A stretch of 64,000 bases of DNA, from the NCBI GenBank assembly GCA_027311065.1, contig DAICZP010000113.1, positions 27,791 through 91,790 of the forward strand, in the 5' to 3' direction. The position numbers and the translations under genes were made by a program. This stretch comes from Thiomonas sp. GTDB lineage: Bacteria; Pseudomonadota; Gammaproteobacteria; Burkholderiales; Burkholderiaceae_C. Shown here piece by piece: positions 55,483 through 64,000 of this stretch. Under the pieces are notes generated by a model. That model did not search any database. It worked only from the letters and a program-made list of their open reading frames with translations, and was not told the origin of the DNA. The stretch's first letter is position 1. Every line of letters starts with the position of its first letter.

Positions 55483-56583
55483 ATGTCCGAGCCCGAACTC
55501 CCCACCCCCGACAAGGCCGTGCCGGAGCCCGCTGCAGCGGTCGGCTCCGCGCCTGCAGCCGGCTCAACACCCATGCTGCCGGCACCGCGCGCGAGTCTGG
55601 CCCCGGTCTGGCTGGCGCTCGCGGCGCTGACGGCTCTGGCGGTGGTCATGGCGTGGTGGTTCGACGGGCGGCTATACACCACCCAGGCTGAGCTCGCGCG
55701 CCGGCAGCAGGCCGCGGACACCACATCCATCGAAGCTCGCACGATCGCCCGCCAGAGCGCGGATTCCGTTCGCGAGCTCGGCGCGCGCGTCGCTGTGCTG
55801 GAATCGCGCGAGCAGGATCTGACCCTGCAGCGGCAGGCGCTGCAGCAGATGTACCAGGATTTCGCGAAAAGCCGCGACGACGCGTTTCTTGGCCAGACCG
55901 CCGAGCTGATCGCGCTGGCGCAGCAGCAGGCCGAGCTCACGGGCAGCCTCAGTCCTCTGGTCGGAACGCTCGAGATGTCCGCGCGCAGGCTGCAGCACTC
56001 GGCCAGTCCGCGCGGAGGACTTGTGCTGCATGCGGTCCAGGCCGATATCGCGAGGCTTCGCGCCAGTGTGGCGCCCGACGTGCCGGGCGCCGCGGAGCGG
56101 CTCGATGAACTCGCGGCCATGATTGATAAATTGCAGCTGTTGTCGTCGGTGTCGCCGCTCGAGGGTGCTTCCGCTCCAGCTGCGCCGTCGGGTCCAGCCA
56201 GGGGCGCGGACTGGAAAACCTGGGTCGCCTACTGGGGCCATGCCGCCTGGTATCAGGTCAGTCAGCTGGTGACGGTTACACGCATCGACCGGCCCGACGC
56301 GCTGCTGATGGCGCCGCGCCAGTCGGTGTACCTGCGCGAAAACCTCAAGCTGCGCGTGCTGAATGCGCGGTTGGACCTTCTTTCGCGCAATGCGTCGGCC
56401 TACGCGACCGACATGCGTGCCATTGCCACCATGCTGCATGAGGATTTCAACGGGCGGCAATCATCCGTGCGCCTGGCACAGACCTTGGCGGCGCAGGCAG
56501 CGCAAATCGACTTGGCAGCGCGTCCGGCGGCCAATTTGCGGTCGCTTGAAGTCCTTGCAAGTTTCGGTCTGGAGGGCGGATGA
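55483..56583 (+). CDS. hemX: HemX-like membrane-anchored protein of the haem cluster
   Basis: A 366-residue protein with a Pro/Ala-rich N-terminus, one transmembrane helix (about residues 42-60, VWLALAALTALAVVMAWWF), and a periplasmic coiled coil (TTQAELARRQQAADTTSIEA onward). This is the HemX pattern of proteobacterial hemCDXY operons; its exact role is unknown. The stop overlaps the hemY start (ATGA). The track's start at 55411 lies inside hemD. Confidence 0.88.
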   Translation: MSEPELPTPDKAVPEPAAAVGSAPAAGSTPMLPAPRASLAPVWLALAALTALAVVMAWWFDGRLYTTQAELARRQQAADTTSIEARTIARQSADSVRELGARVAVLESREQDLTLQRQALQQMYQDFAKSRDDAFLGQTAELIALAQQQAELTGSLSPLVGTLEMSARRLQHSASPRGGLVLHAVQADIARLRASVAPDVPGAAERLDELAAMIDKLQLLSSVSPLEGASAPAAPSGPARGADWKTWVAYWGHAAWYQVSQLVTVTRIDRPDALLMAPRQSVYLRENLKLRVLNARLDLLSRNASAYATDMRAIATMLHEDFNGRQSSVRLAQTLAAQAAQIDLAARPAANLRSLEVLASFGLEGG

Positions 56584-57785
56584 TGCGTTGGCTTGCGTGG
56601 TTGCTGACGCTTGCGCTCGCGGCCGCGCTGCTGGCCATGGGTGCGAGCGGCCGCCCCGGCAATGTCGCCATCCTGCTGCCGCCGTATCGTATCGACGTAT
56701 CGCTGAATCTTGCCATTCTGGCGATCTTGGTCGGCTTTGCGTTGTTCTACGTCGCATTGCGCGGGCTCGGCCTCCTGCTCGGATTGCCGCGCGCCGCTGC
56801 GTTGTTCCGGGCTCGTCGACGCGCACAGGTTGCTGCTGCTGCACTGCACGAGGCTGTGATGCACCTGCTGGCCGGACGCTTCCGGCGCGCCGAGCGGGCA
56901 GCCGGGCGTGCCGTCGACAGTGAAGCGTTTCGTCCCGGTGCGCTGCTTACCGCCGCGCAGGCCGCGCAAGCCATGCAGGCCTGGGACCGGCGCGATGCCT
57001 ATCTCGAGCACTTGCCCGAGGCGGCACATGAAACAGCCACGCTGCTGCGCGCGCAGTGGTCTCTCGAGGCAAGGGAGCCCCAGGCCGCGCGCGCAGCCTT
57101 GCGCAGTCTGTCCGGTGGTGTACTGCGGCGGACCCAGACGTTGCGCATGGCGCTGGCGGCGGCGCGTGCGCTGCAGGATCACGCGGAGGTGTTGCGCCTG
57201 GCCAGCACGCTGCTCAAGCACCGAGGCCTGCACCCGGCGGCCGCCAAGGCGATGATCCATGGGGCTGCGCTGGGATTGATCCGTCAGGCCAACCATGATG
57301 GCGAGTCGTTGCGCACGTTGTGGAAGGGGTTCGACGCGGCCTTGCGGCATGATCCCCAGATCGCGGTGGCTGCGGCGCGCGGGTTCGGGCTGGCCGGGGA
57401 GCCTCCACAGGCCCGCGCGTTGTTGACGGAGGCGCTTCGAGCCGCCGACGCCGAGCCGTCGGTGCTGATGCCGGTCATGCGTGGCATGCTCACCGGCATC
57501 GACGCAGCCTTCGTCGCGCAGGCCGAGGCCTGGATGGACCGCTGGCCGCAGGAGGCGCAAGCCAGCTTTCTGGCCGCGCGCGCCTGCGCCGAGATCGAAC
57601 TGTGGGGCAAGGCGCAGCAGTACCTGCAAAAATCGATCGACCGCTGTCAGCCGGGAGAGCGCAGGTTGCGCGGACAGATCCACGCCACCCTGGCGCGATT
57701 GCAGGAGCGTATCGAACGCGAGGATCAGGCGCAGAGGCATTGGCGTCTGGCGGCGCAGGATCTTTCCAGCGACGATCTCGGCTGA
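56580..57785 (+). CDS. hemY: HemY protein (porphyrin-associated membrane TPR protein)
   Basis: A 401-residue HemY: two N-terminal membrane helices (MMRWLAWLLTLALAAALLAM and LNLAILAILVGFALFYVALR), followed by a cytosolic helical-repeat domain with many Ala/Arg-rich repeats typical of TPR folds. Proteobacterial HemY is implicated in late haem synthesis as an accessory. Translation is coupled to hemX through ATGA. Start ATG 56583 (second codon) is equally possible. Confidence 0.92.
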   Translation: MMRWLAWLLTLALAAALLAMGASGRPGNVAILLPPYRIDVSLNLAILAILVGFALFYVALRGLGLLLGLPRAAALFRARRRAQVAAAALHEAVMHLLAGRFRRAERAAGRAVDSEAFRPGALLTAAQAAQAMQAWDRRDAYLEHLPEAAHETATLLRAQWSLEAREPQAARAALRSLSGGVLRRTQTLRMALAAARALQDHAEVLRLASTLLKHRGLHPAAAKAMIHGAALGLIRQANHDGESLRTLWKGFDAALRHDPQIAVAAARGFGLAGEPPQARALLTEALRAADAEPSVLMPVMRGMLTGIDAAFVAQAEAWMDRWPQEAQASFLAARACAEIELWGKAQQYLQKSIDRCQPGERRLRGQIHATLARLQERIEREDQAQRHWRLAAQDLSSDDLG

Positions 57786-57791
57786 TTGCCC

Positions 57792-58931
57792 ATGCGGGAA
57801 GCCGCAACGCCTCCAGACGCCTGGCCGCGCCGCGTCGGAAGGCGACTGCGCCGCGAGCCGCTGTTGATCGGTTTCGGCGTCGCGACGCTTGTTCTCGGTC
57901 TGGTCGATCCGCGGCCCTGGTCGGTGTGGAGGACATGGATGAACCTCCCCTCCCTTCTGGGGCTGACGGCATTGTTTCTGGTCATCGAAGCCATCAATGT
58001 CAGTGGGCTGGCCCAGCGCGCGGCGAACCTTCTGGTGCGTCGTTGCGCCAATGCCCGCGTACTGGCACTGGGTCTTGTGCTTGGCGCGGCGGTGTCATCC
58101 ACCGTCCTCACCAATGACGTTGCCTTGCTGCTCGTAGTGCCGGTGACGGTGGCGCTGGGGCGTGTGTCGTCGATCCCGGTCTTGCGCCTGGTCATCTTCG
58201 AGGCGTTTGCGGTGAACGCAGGATCGACGTTGAGCCCGATCGGAAACCCGCAAAACCTGCTGTTATGGCAAGCGTCCGGTTTGTCGGCGGCGTCGTTCGT
58301 CGCGCAACTGGCGCCGGCGGCTGCAGCCATGCTCGTCTTGCTTGTTCCAGCGGTTGTGGTTGCATTTCCCGCGCGGCGCATCGAGGGCGCCGATGGCGGG
58401 CTGGTACCGGTTCGCATCCGACTCGGCACGGGAGCAATGGCATGTCTCGTCGCCGTTGTCATGCTGTTGCAATGGCATCGGCCGGGCGCGGCGGCGAGCC
58501 TGGCCGCGCTGTTCTGTTTGTTCGAAGCCCCCGAGGTACCGGGGCGTCTCGACTGGTCGCTGCTGGCGACGTTTCTCGTGATGTTCCTCGCGCTCGGCCA
58601 TGCAGCGGCACTGCCCGTGTTGCAACCGCTTTGGGGTGCGCACTGGCTGCGGCAGCACGCGGGGCTTTACATTGCGGCCATCGCGCTGTCGCAGTTCATC
58701 AGCAACGTGCCGGCAGCCGTGTTGCTGGTCCACGGAGGTGCCGACCCGATCCGGCTTGCGGTTGCGGTGAACGTCGGCGGATTCGGCCTGGCGCTTGGAT
58801 CACTGGCGAACCTCATCGCCCTGCGCCTGGTGCGCGCAGAAAACGGGTTGGCCGCATTTCATCGCTGGAGCGTGCCGTTCCTCGTGGCTTGCGCCCCACT
58901 GGTCTGGTGGGTTCAGACCTGGACGCGTTGA
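57792..58931 (+). CDS. ArsB/NhaD-superfamily permease (SLC13-like)
   Basis: A 379-residue membrane protein with about ten helices. The motifs SSTVLTNDVALLLVVPVTVAL and GSTLSPIGNPQNLLLW are characteristic of the ion transporter superfamily that includes ArsB, NhaD and CitM; the NPQN motif is often found in uncharacterised citrate/anion-type permeases. The substrate is unknown. The ATG at 57792 is preferred to the TTG at 57786. It lies six bases after hemY, so it may be co-transcribed with the hem genes. Confidence 0.85.
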   Translation: MREAATPPDAWPRRVGRRLRREPLLIGFGVATLVLGLVDPRPWSVWRTWMNLPSLLGLTALFLVIEAINVSGLAQRAANLLVRRCANARVLALGLVLGAAVSSTVLTNDVALLLVVPVTVALGRVSSIPVLRLVIFEAFAVNAGSTLSPIGNPQNLLLWQASGLSAASFVAQLAPAAAAMLVLLVPAVVVAFPARRIEGADGGLVPVRIRLGTGAMACLVAVVMLLQWHRPGAAASLAALFCLFEAPEVPGRLDWSLLATFLVMFLALGHAAALPVLQPLWGAHWLRQHAGLYIAAIALSQFISNVPAAVLLVHGGADPIRLAVAVNVGGFGLALGSLANLIALRLVRAENGLAAFHRWSVPFLVACAPLVWWVQTWTR

Positions 58932-58981
58932 GCATCGCGTGCCAACCCGTGCCAGAATGCAGCCTGGAGGATCTTGATTTC

Positions 58982-59884
58982 ATGGCCTATCTCACCCTTG
59001 AACAGACCATTGGTGCCACACCGCTGGTTCAATTGCAGCGCGTTCCGGGCGCCGACAACGTGCGCCGGAACAACGTCATTCTTGGCAAGCTCGAAGGTAA
59101 CAATCCGGCTGGATCGGTGAAGGACCGCGCGGCTTTGTCGATGATCAGGCGGGCCCAGGAACGTGGCCAGATCAAGCCAGGCGACACGCTCATCGAGGCG
59201 ACATCGGGCAATACCGGCATTGCGCTGGCGATGGCAGCGGCCATTCTTGGCTACAGCATGATTCTGATCATGCCGGAAGATCTGTCGATTGAACGCGCGC
59301 AGACCATGAAGGCCTATGGGGCTGAACTCGTGCTGACTCCCCGTACGGGCGGCATGGAATATGCGCGTGATCTGGCGGAGCAAATGCAGCGTGATGGCAA
59401 GGGTCTGGTGCTCGATCAATTTGCCAACGCCGACAACCCGCGCGCCCACTACGAGACCACCGGGCCCGAAATCTGGCGTGATACGGAGGGTCGCATCACC
59501 CATTTCGTTTCGGCCATGGGAACGACGGGGACCATCACCGGAGTCTCACGCTACCTGAAGGAAATGAACCCCGGCATCCAGATCGTTGGAGCGCAGCCGG
59601 CGGAGGGTTCACGCATTCCTGGCATCCGCAAGTGGCCGCCCGAGTATCTGCCGAAAATTTACGATCCCACGCGCGTCGATCGGCTCGAATACGTCAGCCA
59701 GGCGGCGGCTGAAACCATGGCGCGCCGGCTGGCGCGCGATGAGGGGCTGTTCTGTGGCATCAGCGCCGCCGGGGCATGCGAGGTCGCCATGCGTCTGGCG
59801 CGCGAACTTCGGGATGCCACCATCGTGTTCATCGTTTGCGACCGCGGCGACCGCTACCTCAGCACTGGGGTCTTTCCCGCCTGA
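58982..59884 (+). CDS. cysM: Cysteine synthase B
   Basis: A 300-residue PLP enzyme making cysteine from O-acetylserine and sulfide or thiosulfate. The PLP lysine is in NPAGSVKDRAALSMI, and the SGNTGIALAMAAA loop and the GTTGTITGVSRYL phosphate loop are intact. The CysM subtype is suggested by DRGDRYLSTGVF at the end and by the length of about 300. The track merges it with an unrelated upstream frame from 58265. The ATG at 58982 begins MAYLTLEQTIGATPLV. Confidence 0.95.
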   Translation: MAYLTLEQTIGATPLVQLQRVPGADNVRRNNVILGKLEGNNPAGSVKDRAALSMIRRAQERGQIKPGDTLIEATSGNTGIALAMAAAILGYSMILIMPEDLSIERAQTMKAYGAELVLTPRTGGMEYARDLAEQMQRDGKGLVLDQFANADNPRAHYETTGPEIWRDTEGRITHFVSAMGTTGTITGVSRYLKEMNPGIQIVGAQPAEGSRIPGIRKWPPEYLPKIYDPTRVDRLEYVSQAAAETMARRLARDEGLFCGISAAGACEVAMRLARELRDATIVFIVCDRGDRYLSTGVFPA

Positions 59885-59960
59885 CGCGCGGCGGGCGGAC
59901 TCGCGTTTGCGCGGACCCCTTAGAATCCGCCGTACATGGTGCATCAATCGGAGACAGGCA

Positions 59961-60209
59961 ATGGCAGGCGGCGCAGCGGTGGACAAAGGCGATGTCGAGG
60001 TCGACGCGCGTGGGTTGAACTGTCCGCTGCCGATCCTGAAGGCCAAGAAAGCATTGGCGGGGATGCAAAGCGGTCAGTTGCTGCGTGTCCTCGCCACTGA
60101 CCCGGGATCCATGCGGGACTTCCAGGCATTCGCGCGGCAGACCGGCAACGAACTGGTCGAGCAACACCAGGACGTGAGCGCCATCGCGCACGTCCTGCGG
60201 CGGCGCTGA
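59961..60209 (+). CDS. tusA: Sulfur carrier protein TusA
   Basis: An 82-residue TusA that accepts persulfide sulfur from IscS and relays it for tRNA thiolation or other sulfur pathways. The active Cys is in GLNCPLPILKAKKAL, the family signature. GGAG precedes the start by about 10 bases. It follows cysM by 76 bases and converges on galU with only four bases between stops. The ORF-track start at 59586 is far too early. Confidence 0.95.
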   Translation: MAGGAAVDKGDVEVDARGLNCPLPILKAKKALAGMQSGQLLRVLATDPGSMRDFQAFARQTGNELVEQHQDVSAIAHVLRRR

Positions 60210-60213
60210 GGCC

Positions 60214-61092
60214 TCAGCCGCCGAGCTGCAGCCCCTTGAGGTACGCTGCCAGCGTCGCGCCCGTCTCTGGGTGCTCCAGGCCGAACTGCACCGTGGCTTC
60301 AAGGTATCCCTGTTTGCTGCCGCAATCAAAGCGGCGGCCCTCGTAGCGATAGGCGTAGACAGCTTCCTCCTTCAGCAGTGCGGCGATACCGTCAGTGAGC
60401 TGGATTTCCCCGCCTGCTCCTGGTGTGGCCAGGCGAAGGTGATGGAACACCCGTGGACTGAGTACATAGCGGCCGACGACAGCCTGCGTGCTTGGTGCCT
60501 CTTCGGGCGCCGGTTTTTCGACGATGCCGGTCAGCGAGGTGAGGCCTGGCAGGATTTCCTGCCCATTGACAATCCCGTAACGCCGGGTGTGCTCGCGCGG
60601 CACGTCCTCGGTGGCCAGCACACTGCGACCATGGCGGGCGTGCACTTCCACCATCTGCGCCATCACCGGCGGCTTTCCTGCCAGCAGGTCATCAGCGAGG
60701 AGGACGGCAAACGGCTCGTTGCCGACCAGTCGCTCGGCACAGAGGACCGCTGCCCCCAGACCATTCGCAACCGGTTGACGCACGAACACGCACTGCACAT
60801 CCCAGGGCTTGACGTTACGAACGACCTCGAGCATGGCTCGCTTGTTGGCGGCCTCGAGTTCATGTTCGAGCTCGTAGGCGGTGTCAAAGTGATCTTCGAT
60901 GGCACGCTTGTGGCGTCCGGTGACGAAAATCATTTCAGTAATGCCGGCAGCGTACGCTTCTTCAACCGCGTACTGAATCAGCGGTTTGTCGACCACCGGC
61001 ATCATTTCCTTCGGGGTGGCCTTCGTGGCGGGAAGAAAGCGGGTGCCGAGGCCGGCGACGGGGAAGACGGCTTTGGTGATCGCGGGTGGCAT
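60214..61092 (-). CDS. galU: UTP-glucose-1-phosphate uridylyltransferase
   Basis: GalU makes UDP-glucose from UTP and glucose-1-phosphate for cell-surface glycans. The 292-residue protein has the N-terminal nucleotide motif [21 protein letters not shown], then [27 protein letters not shown] and the [12 protein letters not shown] segment. It lies downstream of valS on the same strand with a 100-base gap. Confidence 0.96.
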   Translation of the reverse strand: MPPAITKAVFPVAGLGTRFLPATKATPKEMMPVVDKPLIQYAVEEAYAAGITEMIFVTGRHKRAIEDHFDTAYELEHELEAANKRAMLEVVRNVKPWDVQCVFVRQPVANGLGAAVLCAERLVGNEPFAVLLADDLLAGKPPVMAQMVEVHARHGRSVLATEDVPREHTRRYGIVNGQEILPGLTSLTGIVEKPAPEEAPSTQAVVGRYVLSPRVFHHLRLATPGAGGEIQLTDGIAALLKEEAVYAYRYEGRRFDCGSKQGYLEATVQFGLEHPETGATLAAYLKGLQLGG

Positions 61093-61192
61093 GGAGGCGA
61101 ACCTTCCTTCGTAGCTTGGTGTTGGGTTGAAGTCATGCCCGGCAGGTCCGGACTGTTGCTGGAGGATACCGCGTCATGATGACGCGGCGGCG

Positions 61193-64000
61193 TCATTCCG
61201 CTGTCGGCAGGCGGGCAAGCTGTTCCCGAAGCTGAGCCACGGTCGCGGTGAACTCTGCCTGACGCTGGCGCTCTTGTTCCACCACCGCCGCCGGCGCACG
61301 TGCGACGAAGCTTTCATTGCCAAGTTTGGCAACGGTCTTGCGGATTTCTCCCTCCAGACGCGCCATTTCCTTGCGAAGGCGTTCACGCTCGGCAACGGCG
61401 TCAACCTCGATGAACAGCGCCATGCGCGTGGTCCCCACGATGGCGGTGGGAGCAGCCTGAACTGCCGCTGCCCATTGTGCTTCGTCGTCGAAGCAACGTA
61501 CCTCGGATACGCGGGCCAGCGCCTGCAGGGCGCCCTGTTCCTCCACGAGCAGATCGACATCACCGCAGGCAAGCAGCGGCAGCCGCTTTGCCGGCGATAC
61601 GCCGAGTTCTCCGCGCAGGTTGCGGCAAGCGTCGACACGTTGCATGAACGCGGCCATGCGCGCTTCCGCAGTGACGTCGATCTTTGTCTCGCGGGCTTGT
61701 GGCCATGGTGCCACCGATACGCTCGGGCCAGCACGGCCGGCCAGCGGCGCCACTTTCTGCCACAGTTCCTCGGTGATGAAGGGGATCACCGGATGCGCCA
61801 GGCGCAAGACGGTTTCGAGGGTGCGGATGAGGGTTCGGCGCGCGCCTCGCACCAGCGCCGGGTTGCCGCTGGCGATCTGCACCTTGGCGATTTCGAGGTA
61901 CCAGTCGCAGTATGAGTCCCAGACAAATTGGTAAATCGCCTGCGCGGCGAAGTCGAGTCGGTAGTCAGCCAGTCCCTGATCCACCTGCGTGATGGTGCGC
62001 TCCAGGCGCGAGGCGATCCAGCGATCGGCAGTGGAGAAGTGCAGCATGCCATCGGGGCCACAGGCGTTGTCACACGGCGCCACGCCGCGTTCTGCCGCAT
62101 CCAGCCCGTCCATTTGCATCAGCACGAAACGGGTCGCATTCCACAGTTTGTTGCAGAAATTGCGGTAGCCTTCGCAGCGCTTGGTGTCGAAATTGATGTT
62201 GCGGCCAAGCGTCGCAAGCGACGCGAAGGTCAGGCGCAGCGCGTCCGCGCCATACCCGGGGATTCCTTCTGGAAACTCCTTTTTCGTGGCCTCGCGCACC
62301 TTGGGTGCGGTTTCAGGGCGCCGCAGTCCGGTCGCGCGCTTGTCCAGCAGAGGCTCCAGCGCGATGCCGTCGATCAGATCCACCGGGTCGAGCACATTGC
62401 CTTCGGACTTGCTCATTTTCCTGCCATGTGCATCGAGCACCAGCCCGTGGATGTACACGTCGCGGAATGGAACCTTTCCGGTGAAGTGGGTCGTCATCAT
62501 GATCATCCGCGCGACCCAGAAGAAAATGATGTCGTACCCCGTCACCAGCACCGACGAGGGCAGAAAAAGGTCCATGTCGATCGTGTGCTCGGGCCAGCCC
62601 ATGGTCGAGAATGGCACCAGCGCCGACGAGTACCAGGTGTCGAGCACGTCGGGATCGCGCCGGAGTTCTCCCGCGTAGCCTGCCGCTCGCGCCTTCGCGT
62701 GCGCCTCGGCTTCGTCGCGCGCGACGAACAGCGCGCCGCCGTCGCCATACCAGGCCGGAATCTGGTGGCCCCACCAGAGCTGGCGCGAAATGCACCAATC
62801 CTGGAGGTTGGCCATCCATTGGTTGTACGTGTTGATCCAGTTTTCGGGCACGAAACGCACGGCGCCACGCTTGACTGCGTCAATGGCCTTTTCGGCGATC
62901 GACAAGCCGTCAGGCCCTGCTTTGGTGGTGGCGACGAACCATTGGTCGGTGAGCATTGGCTCGACGATCTGTCCGGTGCGGGTGCAGCGCGGCACCATCA
63001 GCTTGTGCTTTTTCACCTCCACCAGCAGCCCCTCGGCTTCGAAGGCCGCGACCACCTTGCGTCGTGCCACGAAGCGATCGAGTCCCCGGAACTCCTCCGG
63101 AACCTCGTCGTTCATGCGCGCGTCGAACGTCAGCACCGAAAGCATCGCCAGCCCATGCCGCTGGCCCACCGCGTAATCGTTGAAATCATGCGCCGGCGTC
63201 ACCTTGACCACACCCGTGCCGAACGCGCGGTCCACATAGGTGTCGGCGATCACCGGCACCAGTCGACCGCTGATGGGCAGTCGTACCTGCCGGCCGATGA
63301 ACGCGACGTAGCGTTCGTCCTCCGGGTGCACCATGACGGCCGTATCGCCGAGCATGGTCTCGGGACGTGTGGTGGCGACGACCAGCGAGCCACTGCCGTC
63401 GGCCAGCGGATAGCGCAGGTGCCAGAGAAAGCCATCTTCCTCCTGGCTTTCCACTTCGAGGTCGCTCACCGCGCTGCGCAGCACCGGATCCCAGTTGACA
63501 AGGCGCTTGCCGCGGTAGATGAGACCTTGCTCATACAGGCGCACGAAGGTTTCCACCACGATGGTCGACAGTCTGGGATCCATCGTGAAGTATTCGTGCG
63601 ACCAGCTCACGGAGTCACCCATGCGGCGCATCTGCGCCGTGATGGTATTTCCCGATTGCTGCTTCCACTCCCAGACCTTGCCGACGAAGGCCTCACGCCC
63701 GAGGTCGTGGCGACTCAGTCCCTGGTGCTGCAATTGACGCTCGACCACGATCTGGGTGGCAATGCCCGCGTGGTCGGTGCCGGGTACCCACAAAGTGTTG
63801 TCGCCACGCATGCGATGCCAACGTGTCAGCGTGTCCATGACTGTCTGATTGAACGCATGCCCCATGTGCAGCGTGCCAGTGACGTTTGGTGGCGGCAGCT
63901 GGATGCAGAACGAGGCACGCTGGGGGTCGCGCGTGGGGTCGGCGTAGCCTTGCTGTTCCCAGAAGGAGCTCCAGCGCAACTCGATGTCGGCGGGCTCGAA
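61193..64000 (-). CDS. valS: Valyl-tRNA synthetase (N-terminus cut by the window end)
   Basis: ValS charges tRNA-Val. The open frame runs through base 64000 ([10 protein letters not shown]), so only a few N-terminal residues are missing; the TTG at 63979 listed in the track is not the true start. The HIGH motif is HMGH in [15 protein letters not shown] and the KMSKS motif is [14 protein letters not shown]. The C-terminal coiled coil ([20 protein letters not shown]) that contacts tRNA is intact. At least 935 residues are visible, near the family's usual 950. Confidence 0.97.
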   Translation of the reverse strand, partial: FEPADIELRWSSFWEQQGYADPTRDPQRASFCIQLPPPNVTGTLHMGHAFNQTVMDTLTRWHRMRGDNTLWVPGTDHAGIATQIVVERQLQHQGLSRHDLGREAFVGKVWEWKQQSGNTITAQMRRMGDSVSWSHEYFTMDPRLSTIVVETFVRLYEQGLIYRGKRLVNWDPVLRSAVSDLEVESQEEDGFLWHLRYPLADGSGSLVVATTRPETMLGDTAVMVHPEDERYVAFIGRQVRLPISGRLVPVIADTYVDRAFGTGVVKVTPAHDFNDYAVGQRHGLAMLSVLTFDARMNDEVPEEFRGLDRFVARRKVVAAFEAEGLLVEVKKHKLMVPRCTRTGQIVEPMLTDQWFVATTKAGPDGLSIAEKAIDAVKRGAVRFVPENWINTYNQWMANLQDWCISRQLWWGHQIPAWYGDGGALFVARDEAEAHAKARAAGYAGELRRDPDVLDTWYSSALVPFSTMGWPEHTIDMDLFLPSSVLVTGYDIIFFWVARMIMMTTHFTGKVPFRDVYIHGLVLDAHGRKMSKSEGNVLDPVDLIDGIALEPLLDKRATGLRRPETAPKVREATKKEFPEGIPGYGADALRLTFASLATLGRNINFDTKRCEGYRNFCNKLWNATRFVLMQMDGLDAAERGVAPCDNACGPDGMLHFSTADRWIASRLERTITQVDQGLADYRLDFAAQAIYQFVWDSYCDWYLEIAKVQIASGNPALVRGARRTLIRTLETVLRLAHPVIPFITEELWQKVAPLAGRAGPSVSVAPWPQARETKIDVTAEARMAAFMQRVDACRNLRGELGVSPAKRLPLLACGDVDLLVEEQGALQALARVSEVRCFDDEAQWAAAVQAAPTAIVGTTRMALFIEVDAVAERERLRKEMARLEGEIRKTVAKLGNESFVARAPAAVVEQERQRQAEFTATVAQLREQLARLPTAE

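Overview
The window reads as a high-GC betaproteobacterial chromosome, most likely order Burkholderiales or a close relative. The basis is the gene content: a small Trp-rich protein family (TIGR04438) typical of that class, a complete iscRSUA-hscBA-fdx operon, a tandem glycine riboswitch in front of gcvTHP, and ppc divergent from hemC-hemD-hemX-hemY. No rRNA or other marker allows a genus call. The two ends are cut: a branched-chain amino acid ABC binding protein at base 1 and valS at base 64000.

Bases 1-16954 are mostly core. They hold the ABC binding protein, a small cytochrome c, the riboswitch-controlled glycine cleavage genes (gcvT, gcvH, gcvP), an Ada-type regulator/DNA methyltransferase, selD with a LysR regulator, and the ISC iron-sulfur operon with an IscR-type operator over its promoter. 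A degenerate HD-domain protein and a PepSY-like protein follow.

Bases 17021-25163 form an 8.1 kb genomic island. An intact tRNA-Asp lies at the left, and a 49-bp copy of its 3' part (one mismatch) lies at the right. Between them is a type I restriction-modification operon (hsdR-hsdM-DUF1016 nuclease-hsdS), a coiled-coil protein of unknown function, a 40-codon ORF with its own terminator, and a candidate small RNA. No integrase is visible.

Bases 25164-31365 are a patchwork of mobile debris: a truncated Fic protein joined to an IS481-type transposase tail, a two-gene AbiEii-like nucleotidyltransferase module, an ISL3-family transposase with only its right end recognisable, and a visibly AT-rich block encoding a FolB-like aldolase, a FolM-like pteridine reductase and an unknown two-TM protein.

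Bases 31366-44215 are mixed chromosomal functions: a DMT exporter, a UPF0149 protein, an ADP-ribosylglycohydrolase homologue, a zinc alcohol dehydrogenase, an EAL phosphodiesterase and a PCu(A)C copper chaperone. The most intriguing locus follows: a tightly spaced four-gene operon of Glu/Asp racemase, Ddl-like ATP-grasp ligase, C39-like cysteine peptidase and Bcr/CflA-type exporter. It looks like a compact pathway for a D-amino-acid-containing dipeptide or peptide. After it come a second MFS gene, an ArsR-type fragment and a succinate CoA-transferase.

Bases 44330-64000 hold a 1764-residue CHASE/PAS/GAF/GGDEF/EAL protein, a YceI lipoprotein, tRNA-Leu(CAA), ppc, the hemCDXY haem cluster, an anion/cation permease, cysM, tusA, galU and valS. 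No CRISPR array, rRNA or phage structural genes were seen.
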